58,877 bases of DNA from Nemertoderma westbladi (lineage: Eukaryota; Xenacoelomorpha; Nemertodermatida; Nemertodermatidae). This document shows, piece after piece, positions 40,795 through 53,069 of the stretch (the stretch's first letter is position 1; the number at the start of each line of letters is the position of its first letter). Location of the stretch: assembly GCA_032718475.1 (NCBI GenBank), contig JAUCBJ010001357.1, forward strand, positions 1 through 58,877. The letters run 5' to 3'. Under the pieces are notes generated by a model, which was not told the DNA's origin, searched no databases, and was given only the letters and a program-made list of their open reading frames with translations. The position numbers and the translations under genes were made by a program.

Positions 40795-43002
40795 ATGGCG
40801 GAATCAAACTCATACAAAATTACAGGAGATGGTAAACAATTATGTCTGATAATAAATATTACAGATTATCGCGGTACTAAATACTCTGTGCGACAGAGGA
40901 GAAGGGTCATCACATGATGTAAAAAACATTAAGGAAATATTTGGAGGCAAGTTGGGTTGTGAGATAGTAGAATATAGAGATGAGAAAGGTGAAGTGAAGA
41001 AGAACATAACAGATGATGAGTTGATACAATTCCTAACTGAATTTCGTAATCAGAAACAATTAAATGACATTGAGTGTCTTATTTGTATTCCTTATGAGTC
41101 ATGGAATTGAGGGTAAGCTTGTTTGTTCCAACAAAGTAACAGTACCTATAAAAAAAATTGTGGAACTATTCTCAACAGAATGTTTGGCACTAAGTGGTCC
41201 GGTTCCAAAACCTCGGATATTCTTTGTAGAAGCCTGCCAGTCCAACCCTTATCCAGACTTCGATTTAAATTTCGATGATCGTATATTTGAACATACAGCT
41301 GTAGCAATCGGTTGCAGTCCAGGTGAGACTGTTACCAATGTACAAAGACCAGGGGTCGACTTTCATACATCTATGTTTGTAAAGTAGTTAACAATATCCT
41401 AAATAAAAAAACAGCTGGGGATGATGTTAAAGTGGATTTATTACCAGTGTTGAGGAATTATAACATTGTGCATCGAGGTACAGATGAAAATTCTATTATA
41501 TCACATCCACAAATATATGACTATTTAGCAAAATCAGTACACCTTTTAGAATTTGTTCCACAAATTCCACCTGATTTTCCGCGCTGGTTAATTCCAAAGG
41601 TTCCCAATTATCACATTCCCCGCCCCGACATGGTAGACAAAGTTAGAAAGGGTCTGAATGAGCTGAAAGGTCAACCAGGTTGGGTAGTTATATCGGGAAT
41701 GGCTGCCATAGGGAAAACAACTTTGGCAATCGATTCAGTAAACGATGAAGTTTTTATAAATAAATACCCTCATGGTATATATTGGCAACACATTGGGCCA
41801 TTGGGAGTCGGTCCTGTTGGAGAGAATGCTCTCGTGCAGAAAATGAAAGAAATGCATTTAATGATAGATGAATCATCTCATCAGTTAGTCAGCCAGTTGT
41901 TCAGTATTAAGAGCTGCACAAGTGCTTTAAATAATATTATTAATAAGAAACCTCGTTGTTTGATTTTATTAGATGATGTTTGGGATAAATTTGTAATCCA
42001 AGCTTTCAATATAAGTTGCCCTATAATGGTAACTACTCGTGACATAAAATCCATTCCTTCAGATTATCCAAATGTATCATATATTTGTGTAAATGATGGG
42101 CTAAATGCCGCCCAATCTGAGAAACTACTCAGAATGTGGACTAGGCCCTGAGTTTATAATGTCAGCAGAAGCAAGAAATGTGATGAGAAAATGTTATGGC
42201 TCCCCATTGGCAGTGAATTTGGTTGGAGCTGTAAAAAGCGACAACTCTGAACTAACTTGGCAAGATATTGACGAATATCTGCCCGAATTAGATGGAACTG
42301 ATGCTGGTTTGGACTACGATAAATCAATAACTGCCACAATAAAACTTAGTGTTGATTATCTAACGCCAAAACTTAGAGAACTTTATATTAAACTAGCTGT
42401 TTTTGGGCAAGTTGGATGTCACGAATTTACAAGTGAAATAGTTGCTTTTTTAAGTAATTCAAATATTGGAGGTACACGATTATCGTTAAATCAACTGGTG
42501 AATAAATCACTTCTATCTAATAATTCTGAATCAAAACTTTGGTCTTTACATCCACTGCTTATGGCGTTTATTGAAAGACAAAAAGAAACAACTGAGACTC
42601 ATCGGCAATTAGTTGAAAATTATAAACCTTTTAACTTAAAATCTGGAGTGGATCCAAAGACATTAGACAAATATATGTTTGAATACCTGGCTAATCATAT
42701 GGCGAAAGCAACTCTCTGGGAAGAAAGACACCAACTACTAACTAACATTCTTTGGATTAAATCAAAGATTAAGTTCAGTGGACCTGCGAATCTTATTGCT
42801 GATTACGAATTGGCTGACCAGAAACTTTCGGAAGACCAAAAAGCAGAACAGGAAATATTCCGATCGACAATCCGTCGACTATGTGCGAACCTCACTGGGA
42901 CAGAAAGGTGCGACATAATTCAAGTCGGATTGATGGCTCCAAAAACATCGGGATTTTACAAAATGTCACGGGAAATCGCAGTTCAAGAGTTATGCAATGA
43001 TG
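40795..43002 (+). pseudogene. Caspase-NB-ARC (APAF1-like) gene, large exon with four frame breaks
   Basis: From ATG 40795 (MAESNSYKITGDGKQLCLII) four frames join into one protein. Caspase p20: LCDRGEGSSHDVKNI, the catalytic His in MSHGIEGKL (41100-41102) and the catalytic Cys in FFVEACQS (41235-41237, where QACRG is usual). NB-ARC: Walker A GMAAIGKTTLA (41696), Walker B CLILLDDVWD, sensor TTRD, GSPLAV, then a winged-helix part with LHPLLMAFI at the MHD position. Frames change near 40877, 41093, 41383 (an A run) and 42130-42150. The exon ends AATGATG/GTAAGT, a strong splice donor at 43003. NB-ARC proteins assemble into ring platforms and caspases are cell-death proteases. Here both are in one polypeptide, unlike vertebrate APAF1, which uses a CARD. 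The breaks indicate a pseudogene. Confidence 0.82.
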
Positions 43003-43456
43003 GTAAGTGTGCAAACTAAATATGTAACACACTGTATAACCTACATAAAAATGTATAGAAGTAAGTGAGAGACATTGAGCTGAATTATAAAATTCGCACA
43101 ATCTATCCCAGTAACATACTATGGAATAATACGTAGTTAATGGATAAGGTGTAAGTTACCCATTACATGAGTGAGTTTCCACTCAACAGTCTTTCTAATA
43201 GTTATTTAATTAGTTTTAATGACGAAATGCATATCATTTAACAATAATTAAATAATTAACAATATACAACAAGCGCACTGACCGTCCAATAGTTGCATAA
43301 ACTTATATAACAGATAAACTCAAATACATAATAATACCCAACATTATTGATTAATGTAGATGGTATAATATTAATTAATGTAGCACAGAATATACTGTAC
43401 ATAAGTTTGTAAAATCTAAGTTTACGTAACTTCTGAGCGACTCAGGGCAATGTTAC
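43003..43456. other. Intron-like flank, no gene
   Basis: Begins with the GTAAGT donor of the NB-ARC exon and continues as AT-rich DNA to the satellite; no acceptor or downstream exon is recognisable. Confidence 0.5.
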
Positions 43457-43865
43457 AGGGGACTGTTAACTTAATCTGGAGATTGTGCGACATGAGACGG
43501 AGTCTGTTAACTCAATCCGGAGATTGTGCGACATGAGACGTAGTCTGTTAACTCAATCCGGAGATTGTGCGACATGAGACGGAGTCTGTTAACTCAATCT
43601 GGAGATTGTGCGACATGAGACGGAGTCTGTTAACTCAATCCGGAGATTGTGTGACATGAGACGGAGTCTGTTAACTCAATCCAGAGAGTGTGCGACATGA
43701 GACGGAGTCTGTTAACTCAATTCAGAGAGTGTGCGACATGAGACGGAGTCTGTTAACTCAATTCAGAGAGTGTGCGACATGAGACGGAGTCTGTTAACTC
43801 AATACGGAGATTGTGCGACAAGAGACGGAGTCTGTTAACTCAATCCGGAGATTGTGCGACATGAG
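43457..43865. repeat. 41-bp satellite array, segment 1 (about 10 copies)
   Basis: Unit GAGACGGAGTCTGTTAACTC then AATCCGGAGATTGTGCGACAT. Variants include CAATTCAGAGAGTG and CAATACGG. The array stops at a TGAG where the long-TIR element begins. Confidence 0.95.
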
Positions 43866-46800
43866 CACACCACCCTTGAGTGGACATCTTGGTGAAGAAA
43901 AATGAACGCGAATTCTGTTTGCATATTTGGGTTTTTTGCCCAGAGTCAAAAAAATATAAAACGAAAATATTTCACGGACCTCTTTTAAGATTATTTAATA
44001 ATTTAATTATTAACTAATATTAATACTATTAAATCCATTAATAATAAATGAAAGTACTTAATACTTATTCTGTTACGTTGGTAATGTTCCCTAGAGTGAA
44101 AAAAATGTTTAACAAAAATAATTGGTGGAGCCCATGATTAATTATTTTATAACTAAATAATTAAAAAATAATATTATTGCTTGTCTTTAAACTTAATTAA
44201 CATTGAAAATACATAAAGCCCTGTGTCAATGTTGCTGCATATCTTAAACATTAAATGAAAAACATGTTTAGTCAACCTGTAATAATTTACTATTTAATAA
44301 TTAATTAATAATTAATATTAGAAAATTACAGATAACACAAATTATTGAATTGACTAATCTGCGTAAACTCAAATTATATTTAAAAGTTATTGAAATACAC
44401 AAAAATCTGATTCCAAAAACCGGAAATTACTACTTAAAGTTCGTTGGAACCATCAATAAAGGTATAATAATATGTTTATACTATCTAATTTAAATGGTTG
44501 GGTAAATTCTAAGCCCGCAAGTATTCTTAGCCCGCGGGTATTCTTACCCCGCGAGTTAGTAAAGGAGTAGGTTAGTAAAGGACCACGTTTCAGAGGCGTA
44601 CTGGGGGAACCAAAATAATAAACGTTATAGTTTTGCGGGCTAATAATATCCACGGACTAAGAATACTTGCGGGCTAAGAATACCCGCGGGCTAAGAATAC
44701 CCACGGGCTAAGAATACTCGCGGGCTAAGAATAATTGCGGGCTAAGAATACCCACGGGCTAAGAATACCCACGGGCTAAGAATACCCACGGGCTAAGAAT
44801 ACCCGCGGGCTAAGAATACCCACGGGCTAAGAATACTCGCGGGCTAAGAATAATCGCGGGCTAAGAATACCCACGGGCTAAGAATACCCACGGGCTAAGA
44901 ATACCCACGGGCTAAGAATACCCACGGGCTAAGAATACCCGCGGGCTAAGAATACCCACGGGCTAAGAATACTCGCGGGCTAAAAATAATCGCGGGCTAA
45001 GAATACCCACGGGCTAAGAATACCCACGGGCTAAGAATACCCACGGGCTAAGAATACCCACGGGCTAAGAATACCCGCGGGCTAAGAATACCCACGGGCT
45101 AAGAATACTCGCGGGCTAAGAATATTCGCGGGCTAAGAATACCCGCGAACTAAGAATACCCACGGGCTAAGAATACTCGCGGGCTAAGAATAATCGCGGG
45201 CTAAGAATACCCACGGGCTAAGAATACTCGCGGGCTAAGAATACTCGCGGGCTAAGAATACCCGCGGGCTAAGAATACCCACGGACTAAGAATGCTCGCG
45301 GGCTAAGAATAATCGCGGGCTAAGAATACCCACGGGCTAAGAATACCCACGGGCTAAGAATACCCACGGGCTGAGAATACCCACGGGCTAAGAATACTCG
45401 CGGGCTAAGAATACTCGCGGGCTAAGAATACTCGCGGGCTAAGAATACTCGCGGGCTAAGAATACCCACGGGCTAAGAATACTCGCGGGCTAAGAATACC
45501 CGCGGGCTAAGAATAATCGCGGGCCAAGAATAATCGCGGGCTAAGAATTCCTGAGACCATTTAAATATGTTATTTTTAATATCAATTGGTTGTTATGACC
45601 AGGTCTAACTAAAGTTTAACCATGGCAAGCATAATAATAATGTTATATAAATCAATTAAATGTTTGGCCAAAATGTAATTAGGCTAAGTTACATAATTCA
45701 ATAGTCTATATATATTATTATTACTATTACGTAATTTATTAAGAAGTAAATTTATCATAATTTAGTAGTTGTACTAATGCATGTCTAACAACTGATAGAA
45801 ACATATAGTAATATATATTAGTATGTATGTAATAATATACGTATTATAAACATAATAAGTACTGGTACAATTTCAAAAATAAAATAACCCATGATGATTT
45901 CTGCCGGACATTGTGATTTATTTTCTTAGGTAAAACAAAAAAGAGGCAGATGGGGGGGGGGGGGGGGGGGGGTGTTGGTTGACTGTGTGGATGGTAACAA
46001 AATTCATCCCGTTCCGGTGTAAAATTTACTCAAATAACAACAGATTACTCCAAATATTTAACAGTAGCCTAACATGTTAGAACGTGCCATGCCACTGTAA
46101 CCTGCTCATCTCCCTTAATTTGTAATTTAACATTGAGAAGATGTGTTAATTCACGCAGATTTGATTTATGCCCTGTTCCACCCCTCTCCTGCCTTAAAAT
46201 AAGACTCCCCTATTATGGTTAATTATCACTTTAAAACATCAGACAGTATAATTTGAAGGATGGATATGATATTAATGATTGTATATTATATAACAAATTG
46301 ATTGATTGATCTACAATAAAGTTTATAGTTTCTATAATTCTGATTTTTGATAACAGATGATCGAATATTTCAATAATTTCATACGATATACAGTAAGTTA
46401 CAACATTTGAATTTTAGATCTTATGCAGTAGGCCTATTATCACTTCAATAATAATCAAAGTTAAACGGCAATTTTAAAAAATTAATTAATTATTTAAATA
46501 ATAAATAATTATAGACCGACTCCACCATATTCCTAATTCAATATTTCCAACTTCAATCAACAATATGAAGTTTTACTTTATGTACTTAGAATGTTAATTA
46601 AATTTAAATGCAAGTTAATGTTATTAAAAATATTTATTATTTAGTAACTAAATAATTACAAATGGGTTCCATCAAAAATTGTTGTTTAACATTTTTTAGA
46701 CATCAGACAACATTGCCAACGTAACACCTTAATTAGTTAGTCCGTTCATTTAAAATTACTGGATTTAATATTATTAATAATAGTTAAAAATTAAATTATT

Positions 46801-46936
46801 TAATAATTTTAAAAGGGGACCGCAAAAAATTGTCGCTTTTTATTTTTTTGACGCAGGGCGCAAAACCTTACTCAAATATTCAAACAGAATTGGCGTTCAT
46901 TTTTCTTCACCAAGATGTTCACTCAAGGGTGGTGTG
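43866..46936. mobile_element. Long-TIR DNA element, copy 1 (3,071 bp), TSD TGAG
   Basis: Termini CACACCACCCTTGAGTG / CACTCAAGGGTGGTGTG-type. The left TIR (from 43866) and the reverse complement of the right end align for about 390 bp, best in the first 65 bp. The element lies exactly within the satellite unit: CGACATGAG before it and TGAGACGG after it, so the 4-bp TGAG (43862-43865, 46937-46940) is the target duplication. CAC termini plus a 4-bp duplication recall Chapaev-type (CMC) transposons, but no transposase is present. The interior holds a 17-bp minisatellite and a G21 run (45952-45972). Confidence 0.8.
44515..45549. repeat. 17-bp minisatellite (GGGCTAAGAATACCCAC), array 1
   Basis: More than 50 head-to-tail copies from about 44650, with variants CCCGC, CTCGC and AATCGC. 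The leading edge (about 44515-44560) has units in opposite orientation (ATTCTTAGCCCGC), making a foldback boundary. The internal order of variant units repeats, which points to block amplification. Apparent ORFs are artefacts. Confidence 0.93.
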
Positions 46937-48334
46937 TGAGACGGAGTCTGTTAACTGAATCCGGAGATTGGGCGACATGAGACGGAGTCTGTTAACTCAA
47001 TCCGGAGATTGTGCGACATGAGACGGAGTCTGCTAACTGAATCCGGAGATTGGGCGACATGAGACGGAGTCTGTTAACTCAATCCGGAGATTGTGCGACA
47101 TGAGACGGAGTCTGTTAACTCAATCCAGAGATTGTGCGACATGAGACGGAGTCTGTTAACTCAATCCGGAGATTCTGCGAGATGAGACGGTGTCTGTTAA
47201 CTCAATTCAGAGAGTGTGCGACATGAGACGGAGTCTGTTAACTCAATCCGGAGATTGTGCGAGATGAGACGGAGTCTGTTAACTCAATCCGGAGATTGTG
47301 CGACATGAGACGGAGTCTGTTAACTCAATCCGGAGATTGTGCGTCATGAGACGGAGTCTGTTAACTCAATCCGGAGATTGTGCGAGATGAGACGGAGTCT
47401 GTTAACTCAATCCGGAGGTTGTGCGAGATTAGACGGAGTCTGTTAACTCAATCCGGAGATTGTGCGACATGAGACGGAGACTGTTAACTCAATCCGGAGA
47501 TTGTGTGAGATGGGACGGAGTCTGTTAACTCAATCCGGAGATTGTGCGACTTGAGACGGAGTTTGTTAACTCAATCCGGAGATTGTGCGACATGAGACAG
47601 AGTCTGTTAACTCAATCCGGAGATTGTGCGACATGAGACGGAGTCTGTTAACTCAATCCGGAGATTGTGCGACTTGAGACGGAGTCTGTTAACTCAATTC
47701 AGAGATTGTGCGACATGAGACGGAGTCTGTTAACTCAATCCGGAGATTGTGCGACTTGAGACGGAGTCTGTTAACTCAATCCGGAGATTGTGCGACATGA
47801 GACGGAGTCTGTTAACTCAATCCGGAGATTGTGTGAGATGGGACGGAGTCTGTTAACTCAATCCGGAGATTGTGTGAGATGGGACGGAGTCTGTTAACTC
47901 AATACGGAGATTGTGCGACAAGAGACGGAGTCTGTTAACTCAATACGGAGATTGTGCGACATGAGACGGAGTCTGTTAACTCAATCCGGAGATTGTGCGA
48001 CATGAGACGGAGTCTGTTAACTCAATCCGGAGATTGTGCGACATGAGACGGAGTCTGTTATCTCAATTCAGAGAGTGTGCGACATGATACGGAGTCTGTT
48101 AACTCAATTCAGAGAGTGTGCGACATGAGACGGAGTCTGTTAACTCAATTCAGAGAGTGTGCGACATGAGATGGAGTCTGTTAACTCAATTCAGTGAGTG
48201 TGCGACATGAGACGGAGTCTGTTAACTCAATTCAGAGAGTGTGCGACATGAGACGGAGTCTGTTAACTCAATTCAGAGAGTGTGCGACATGAGACGGAGT
48301 CTGTTAACTCAATACGGAGATTGTGCGACATGAG
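46937..48334. repeat. 41-bp satellite array, segment 2 (about 34 copies)
   Basis: Same 41-bp unit as at 43457. Ends with a block of variants (CAATTCAGAGAGTG repeated, then CAATACGG) matching the end of segment 1, which shows the two segments share an ancestral end. Confidence 0.95.
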
Positions 48335-51300
48335 CACACCACCCTTGAGTGGACATCTTGGTGAAGAAAAATGAACGCGAATTCTGTTTGCATATTTGGG
48401 TTTGTTGCCCAGAGTCAAAAAAATATAAAACGAAAATATTTCACGGACCTCTTTTAAGATTATTTAATAATTTAATTGTTAACTAATATTAATACTATTA
48501 AATCCATTAATAATAAATGAAAGTACTTAATACTTATTCTGTTACGTTGGTAATGTTCCCTAGAGTGAAAAAAATGTTTAACAAAAATAATTGGTGGAGC
48601 CCATGATTAATTATTTTATAACTAAATAATTAAAAAATAATATCATTACTTGTCTTTAAACTTAATTAACATTGAAAATACATAAAGCCCTGTGTCAATG
48701 TTGCTGCATATCTTAAACATTAAATGAAAAACATGTTTTAGTCAACCTGTAATAATTTACTATTTAATAATTAATTAATAATTAATATTAGAAAATTACA
48801 GATAACACAAATTATTGAATTGACTAATCTGCGTAAACTCAAATTATATTTAAAAGTTATTGAAATACACAAAAATCTGATTCCAAAAACCGGAAATTAC
48901 TACTTAAAGTTCGTTGGAACCATCAATAAAGGTATAATAATATGTTTATGCTATCTAATTTAAATGGTTGGGTGAATTCTTAGCCCGCAAGTATTCTTAG
49001 CCCGCGGGTATTCTTACCCCGCGAGATAGTAAAGGAGTAGGTTAGTAAAGGACCACGTTTCAGAGGCGTACTGGGGGAACCAAAATAATAAACGTTATAG
49101 TTTTGCGGGCTAATAATATCCACGGACTAAGAATACTTGCGGGCTAAGAATACCCGCGGGCTAAGAATACCCACGGGCTAAGAATACTCGCGGGCTAAGA
49201 ATAATTGCGGGCTAAGAATACCCACGGGCTAAGAATACCCACGGCCTAAGAATACCCACGGGCTAAGAATACCCGCGGGCTAAGAATTCCCACGGGCTAA
49301 GAATACTCGCGGGCTAAGAATAATCGCGGGCTAAGAATACCCACGGGCTAAGAATACCCACGGGCTAAGAATACCCACGGGCTAAGAATACCCACGGGCT
49401 AAGAATACCCGCGGGCTAAGAATACCCACGGGCTAAGAATACTCGCGGGCTAAGAATAATCGCGGGCTAAGAATACCCACGGGCTAAGAATACCCACGGG
49501 CTAAGAATACCCACGGGCTAAGAATACCCACGGGCTAAGAATACCCACGGGCTAAGAATACCCGCGGGCTAAGAATACCCACGGGCTAAGAATACTCGCG
49601 GGCTAAGAATACTCGCGGGCTAAGAATACCCGCGGACTAAGAATACCCACGGGCTAAGAATACTCGCGGGCTAAGAATAATCGCGGGCTAAGAATACCCA
49701 CGGGCTAAGAATACTCGCGGGCTAAGAATACTCGCGGGCTAAGAATACCCGCGGGCTAAGAATACCCACGGGCTAAGAATACTCGCGGGCTAAGAATAAT
49801 CGCGGGCTAAGAATACCCACGGGTTAAGAATACCCACGGGCTAAGAATACCCACGGGCTAAGAATACCCACGGGCTAAGAATACTCGCGGGCTAAGAATA
49901 CTCGCGGGCTAAGAATACTCGCGGGCTAAGAATACTCGCGGGCTAAGAATACCCACGGGCTAAGAATACTCGCTGGCTAAGAATACCCGCGGGCTAAGAA
50001 TAATCGCGGGCCAAGAATAATCGCGGGCTAAGAATTCCTGAGACCATTTAAATATGTTATTTTTAATATCAATTGGTTGTTATGACCAGGTCTAAAGTTT
50101 AACCAGGGCAAGCATAATAATAATGTTATATAAATCAATTAAATGTTTGGCCAAAATGTAATTAGGCTAAGTTACATAATTCAATAGTCTATATATATTA
50201 TTATTACTATTACGTAATTTATTAAGAAGTACATTTTTCGTAATTTAGTAGTTATACTAATGCATGACTAACAACTGATAGAAACATATAGTAATATATA
50301 TTAGTATGTATGTAATAATATATTATAAACATAATAATTACTGGTACAATTTCAAAAATAAAATAACCCATGATGATTTCTGCCGGACATTGTGATTTCT
50401 TTTCTTAGGTAAAACAAAAAAGAGGCAGATGGGGGGGGGGGGGGGGGGGTGTTGGTTGACTGTGTGGATGGTAACAAAATTCATCCCGTTCCGGCGTAAA
50501 ATTTACTCAAATAACAACAGATTACTCCAAATATTTAACAGTAGCCTAACATGTTAGAACGTGCCATGCCACTGTAACCTGCTCCTCTCCCTTAATTTGT
50601 AATTTAACATTGAGAAGATGTGTTAATTCACGCAGATTTGATTTATGCCCTGTTCCACCCCTCTCCTGCCTTAAAATAAGACTCCCCTATTATGGTTAAT
50701 TATCACTTTAAAACATCAGACAGTATAATTTGAAGGATGGATATGATATTAATGATTGTATATTATATAACAAATTGATTGATTGATCTACAATAAAGTT
50801 TATAGTTTCTATAATTCTGATTTTTGATAACAGATGATCGAATATTTCAATAATTTCATACGATATACAGTAAGTTACAACATTTGAATTTTAGATCTTA
50901 TGCAGTAGGCCTATTATCACTTCAATAATAATCAAAGTTAAACGGCAATTTTAAAAAATTAATTAATTATTTAAATAATAAATAATTATCGACCGACTCC
51001 ACCATATTCCTAGATCAATATTTCCAACTTCAATCAACAATATGAAGTTTTACTTTATGTACTTAGAATGTTAATTAAATTTAAATGCAAGTTAATGTTA
51101 TTAATAATATTTATTATTTAGTAACTGAATAATTACAAATGGGCTCCATCAAAAATTGTTGTTTAAAATTTTTTAGACATCAGACAACATTGCCAACGTA
51201 ACACCTTAATTAGTTAGTCCGTTCATTTAAAATTACTGGATTTAATATTATTAATAATAGTTAATAATTAAATTATTTAATAATTTTAAAAGGGGACCGC

Positions 51301-51413
51301 AAAAAATTGTCGCTTTTTATTTTTTTGACTCAGGGCACCAAACCTTACTCAAATATTCAAACAGAATTGGCGTTCATTTTTCTTCACCAAGATGTTCACT
51401 CAAGGGTCGTGTG
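48335..51413. mobile_element. Long-TIR DNA element, copy 2 (3,079 bp), TSD TGAG
   Basis: Nearly identical to copy 1 over its whole length, including the internal 17-bp array and G19 run (50431-50449), and inserted at the same position of the satellite unit with the same TGAG duplication (48331-48334, 51414-51417). The start-to-start distance is 4,469 bp, so the two arose by duplication of a satellite-plus-element block, not by independent insertion. Confidence 0.82.
48977..50033. repeat. 17-bp minisatellite, array 2
   Basis: Same repeat and the same order of variants as array 1, differing by point changes and a unit gain near 49540. Sits at the equivalent place in element copy 2. Confidence 0.93.
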
Positions 51414-51903
51414 TGAGACGGAGTCTGTTAACTGAATCCGGAGATTGGGCGACATGAGACGGAGTCTGTTAACTCAATCCGGAGATTGGGCGACCTGAGA
51501 CGGAGTCTGTTAACTCAATCCGGAGATTGTGCGACATGAGACGGAGTCTGTTAACTCAATCCGGAGATTGTGCGAGATGAGACAGTGTCTGTTAACTCAA
51601 TTCAGAGATTGTGCGACATGAGACGGAGTCTGTTAACTCAATCCGGAGATTGTGCGAGATGAGACGGAGTCTGTTAACTCAATCCGGAGATTGTGCGACA
51701 AGAGACGGAGTCTGTTAACTCAATCCGGAGATTGTGCGTCATAAGACGGAGTCTGTTAACTCAATCCGGAGATTGTGCGAGATGAGGCGGTGTCTGTTAA
51801 CTCAATCCGGAGGTTGTGCGAGATGAGACGGAGTCTGTTAACTCAATCCGGAGATTGTGCGACATGAGACGGAGACTGTTAACTCAATCCGGAGATTGTG
51901 TGA
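51414..51903. repeat. 41-bp satellite array, segment 3 (about 12 copies), cut by an LTR
   Basis: Same unit as the other segments. The array is interrupted mid-unit (GGAGATTGTGTGA) by the LTR that starts at 51904, so the retrotransposon inserted after the satellite block had formed. Confidence 0.93.
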
Positions 51904-53069
51904 TGTAAAAGCTTTTGCGTAATTAGCCGGTTATTTTCCCCGTAAAGTACTCTGTAGTTGGTTTACTGGGCATAAAAAGGCCGTGTCCTTACTGTACTGG
52001 TGTTTTAGAGGACATAAAAGCCATTTCTTCTGTATTTGTACTTTAGAGGACATAATCCGCAATTTCGGGACGCAATAAGCTCGATACTCTTGAAAACAGT
52101 GTCGCTACCATGACGACGGCTAACAGCTGATATTGCCACGTCGACATTTCTTTGTTTCTTTGTTCTCTCGTTGTTCGGTCGACCAATCAGAGCGTTTTTT
52201 GTCTCTGTGTTGGAGGTGGATACAGAAACTCAGGAATTCAGTGTTATGTTTTTGCCCAGAGCCTAAGAACACCGGCTTTTGGCACCTCCGTGTTTCAGTC
52301 TTTAGTCTTACATTAGTAGGCTTAATTATAGAACGTATATCTGTTATCGAGTTAACGAGTTACCTTATCAATGCTTACTAAACATATCATGCATATCTTA
52401 CTTAACATTACTGCTTTTGCTGTCGGTTATTCATTATATTTGTTGATGGAAGATTATATTTGGAATACTGATCAATAGTCAGACACCCAACCTTCTTGAT
52501 ATACTAAAGGTTAGAGAGACCGGTTACAGATAAACGATTGCGACCTATGTTAAGTGGTTTGAAGTGAATCTAATGCTATTTTATAGGCCCTACATGTATT
52601 GTCTGTTATTCTCTTTGTATGTGACTAAAATTAGTGAAGGTCGGCAGATTGGTGTGCAGCATTGTGCAGCATTGTGTATGATTGTGACTGATAACAAAGC
52701 ATCTCCTAAAGAATGCGCCATATACGTGAATCTATAGCCTTTTCGTTGTGTCTAGTTTAAGTCATAACTCTGTTTACATATTTAGAGCGCCACGTCCTAA
52801 AGGAACTGTTAATATTTCCCGAAAGTGAATAATATTTGTCAGAGATTATATATTACGATCAGTCGAATAATACGGTAGGCTTACACCATCAATCATTAAG
52901 CTTCCGAATTCAGTCTCCCGGGTATATCCAGCGGGTGAATGATTGCGCATAGACTGGCTTCGGCTAATGTAGTGTATCAAATACTCGTCATAGGCTAAAG
53001 ACTATATATCATCTAAAAGACATCCTAATTTGGCAGGTTAAACTGTCAAAGGTCTTAAAAGCGCAAACA
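51904..53069 (+). mobile_element. 5' LTR (1,166 bp) of the right BEL/Pao copy
   Basis: TGTAAAAGCTTTTGCG at the start and GCGCAAACA at the end; aligns with 27717-28915 throughout and with 3491-4330 inverted. It retains the GGACATAAAA repeats near its start. Its left edge abuts satellite DNA. The short ORF at 52133-52381 is not conserved. Confidence 0.85.

Noticed and set aside
43457-51903. CRISPR-like arrays
   Set aside because: The 41-bp and 17-bp repeats are contiguous head-to-tail with no unique spacers; they are eukaryotic satellites.
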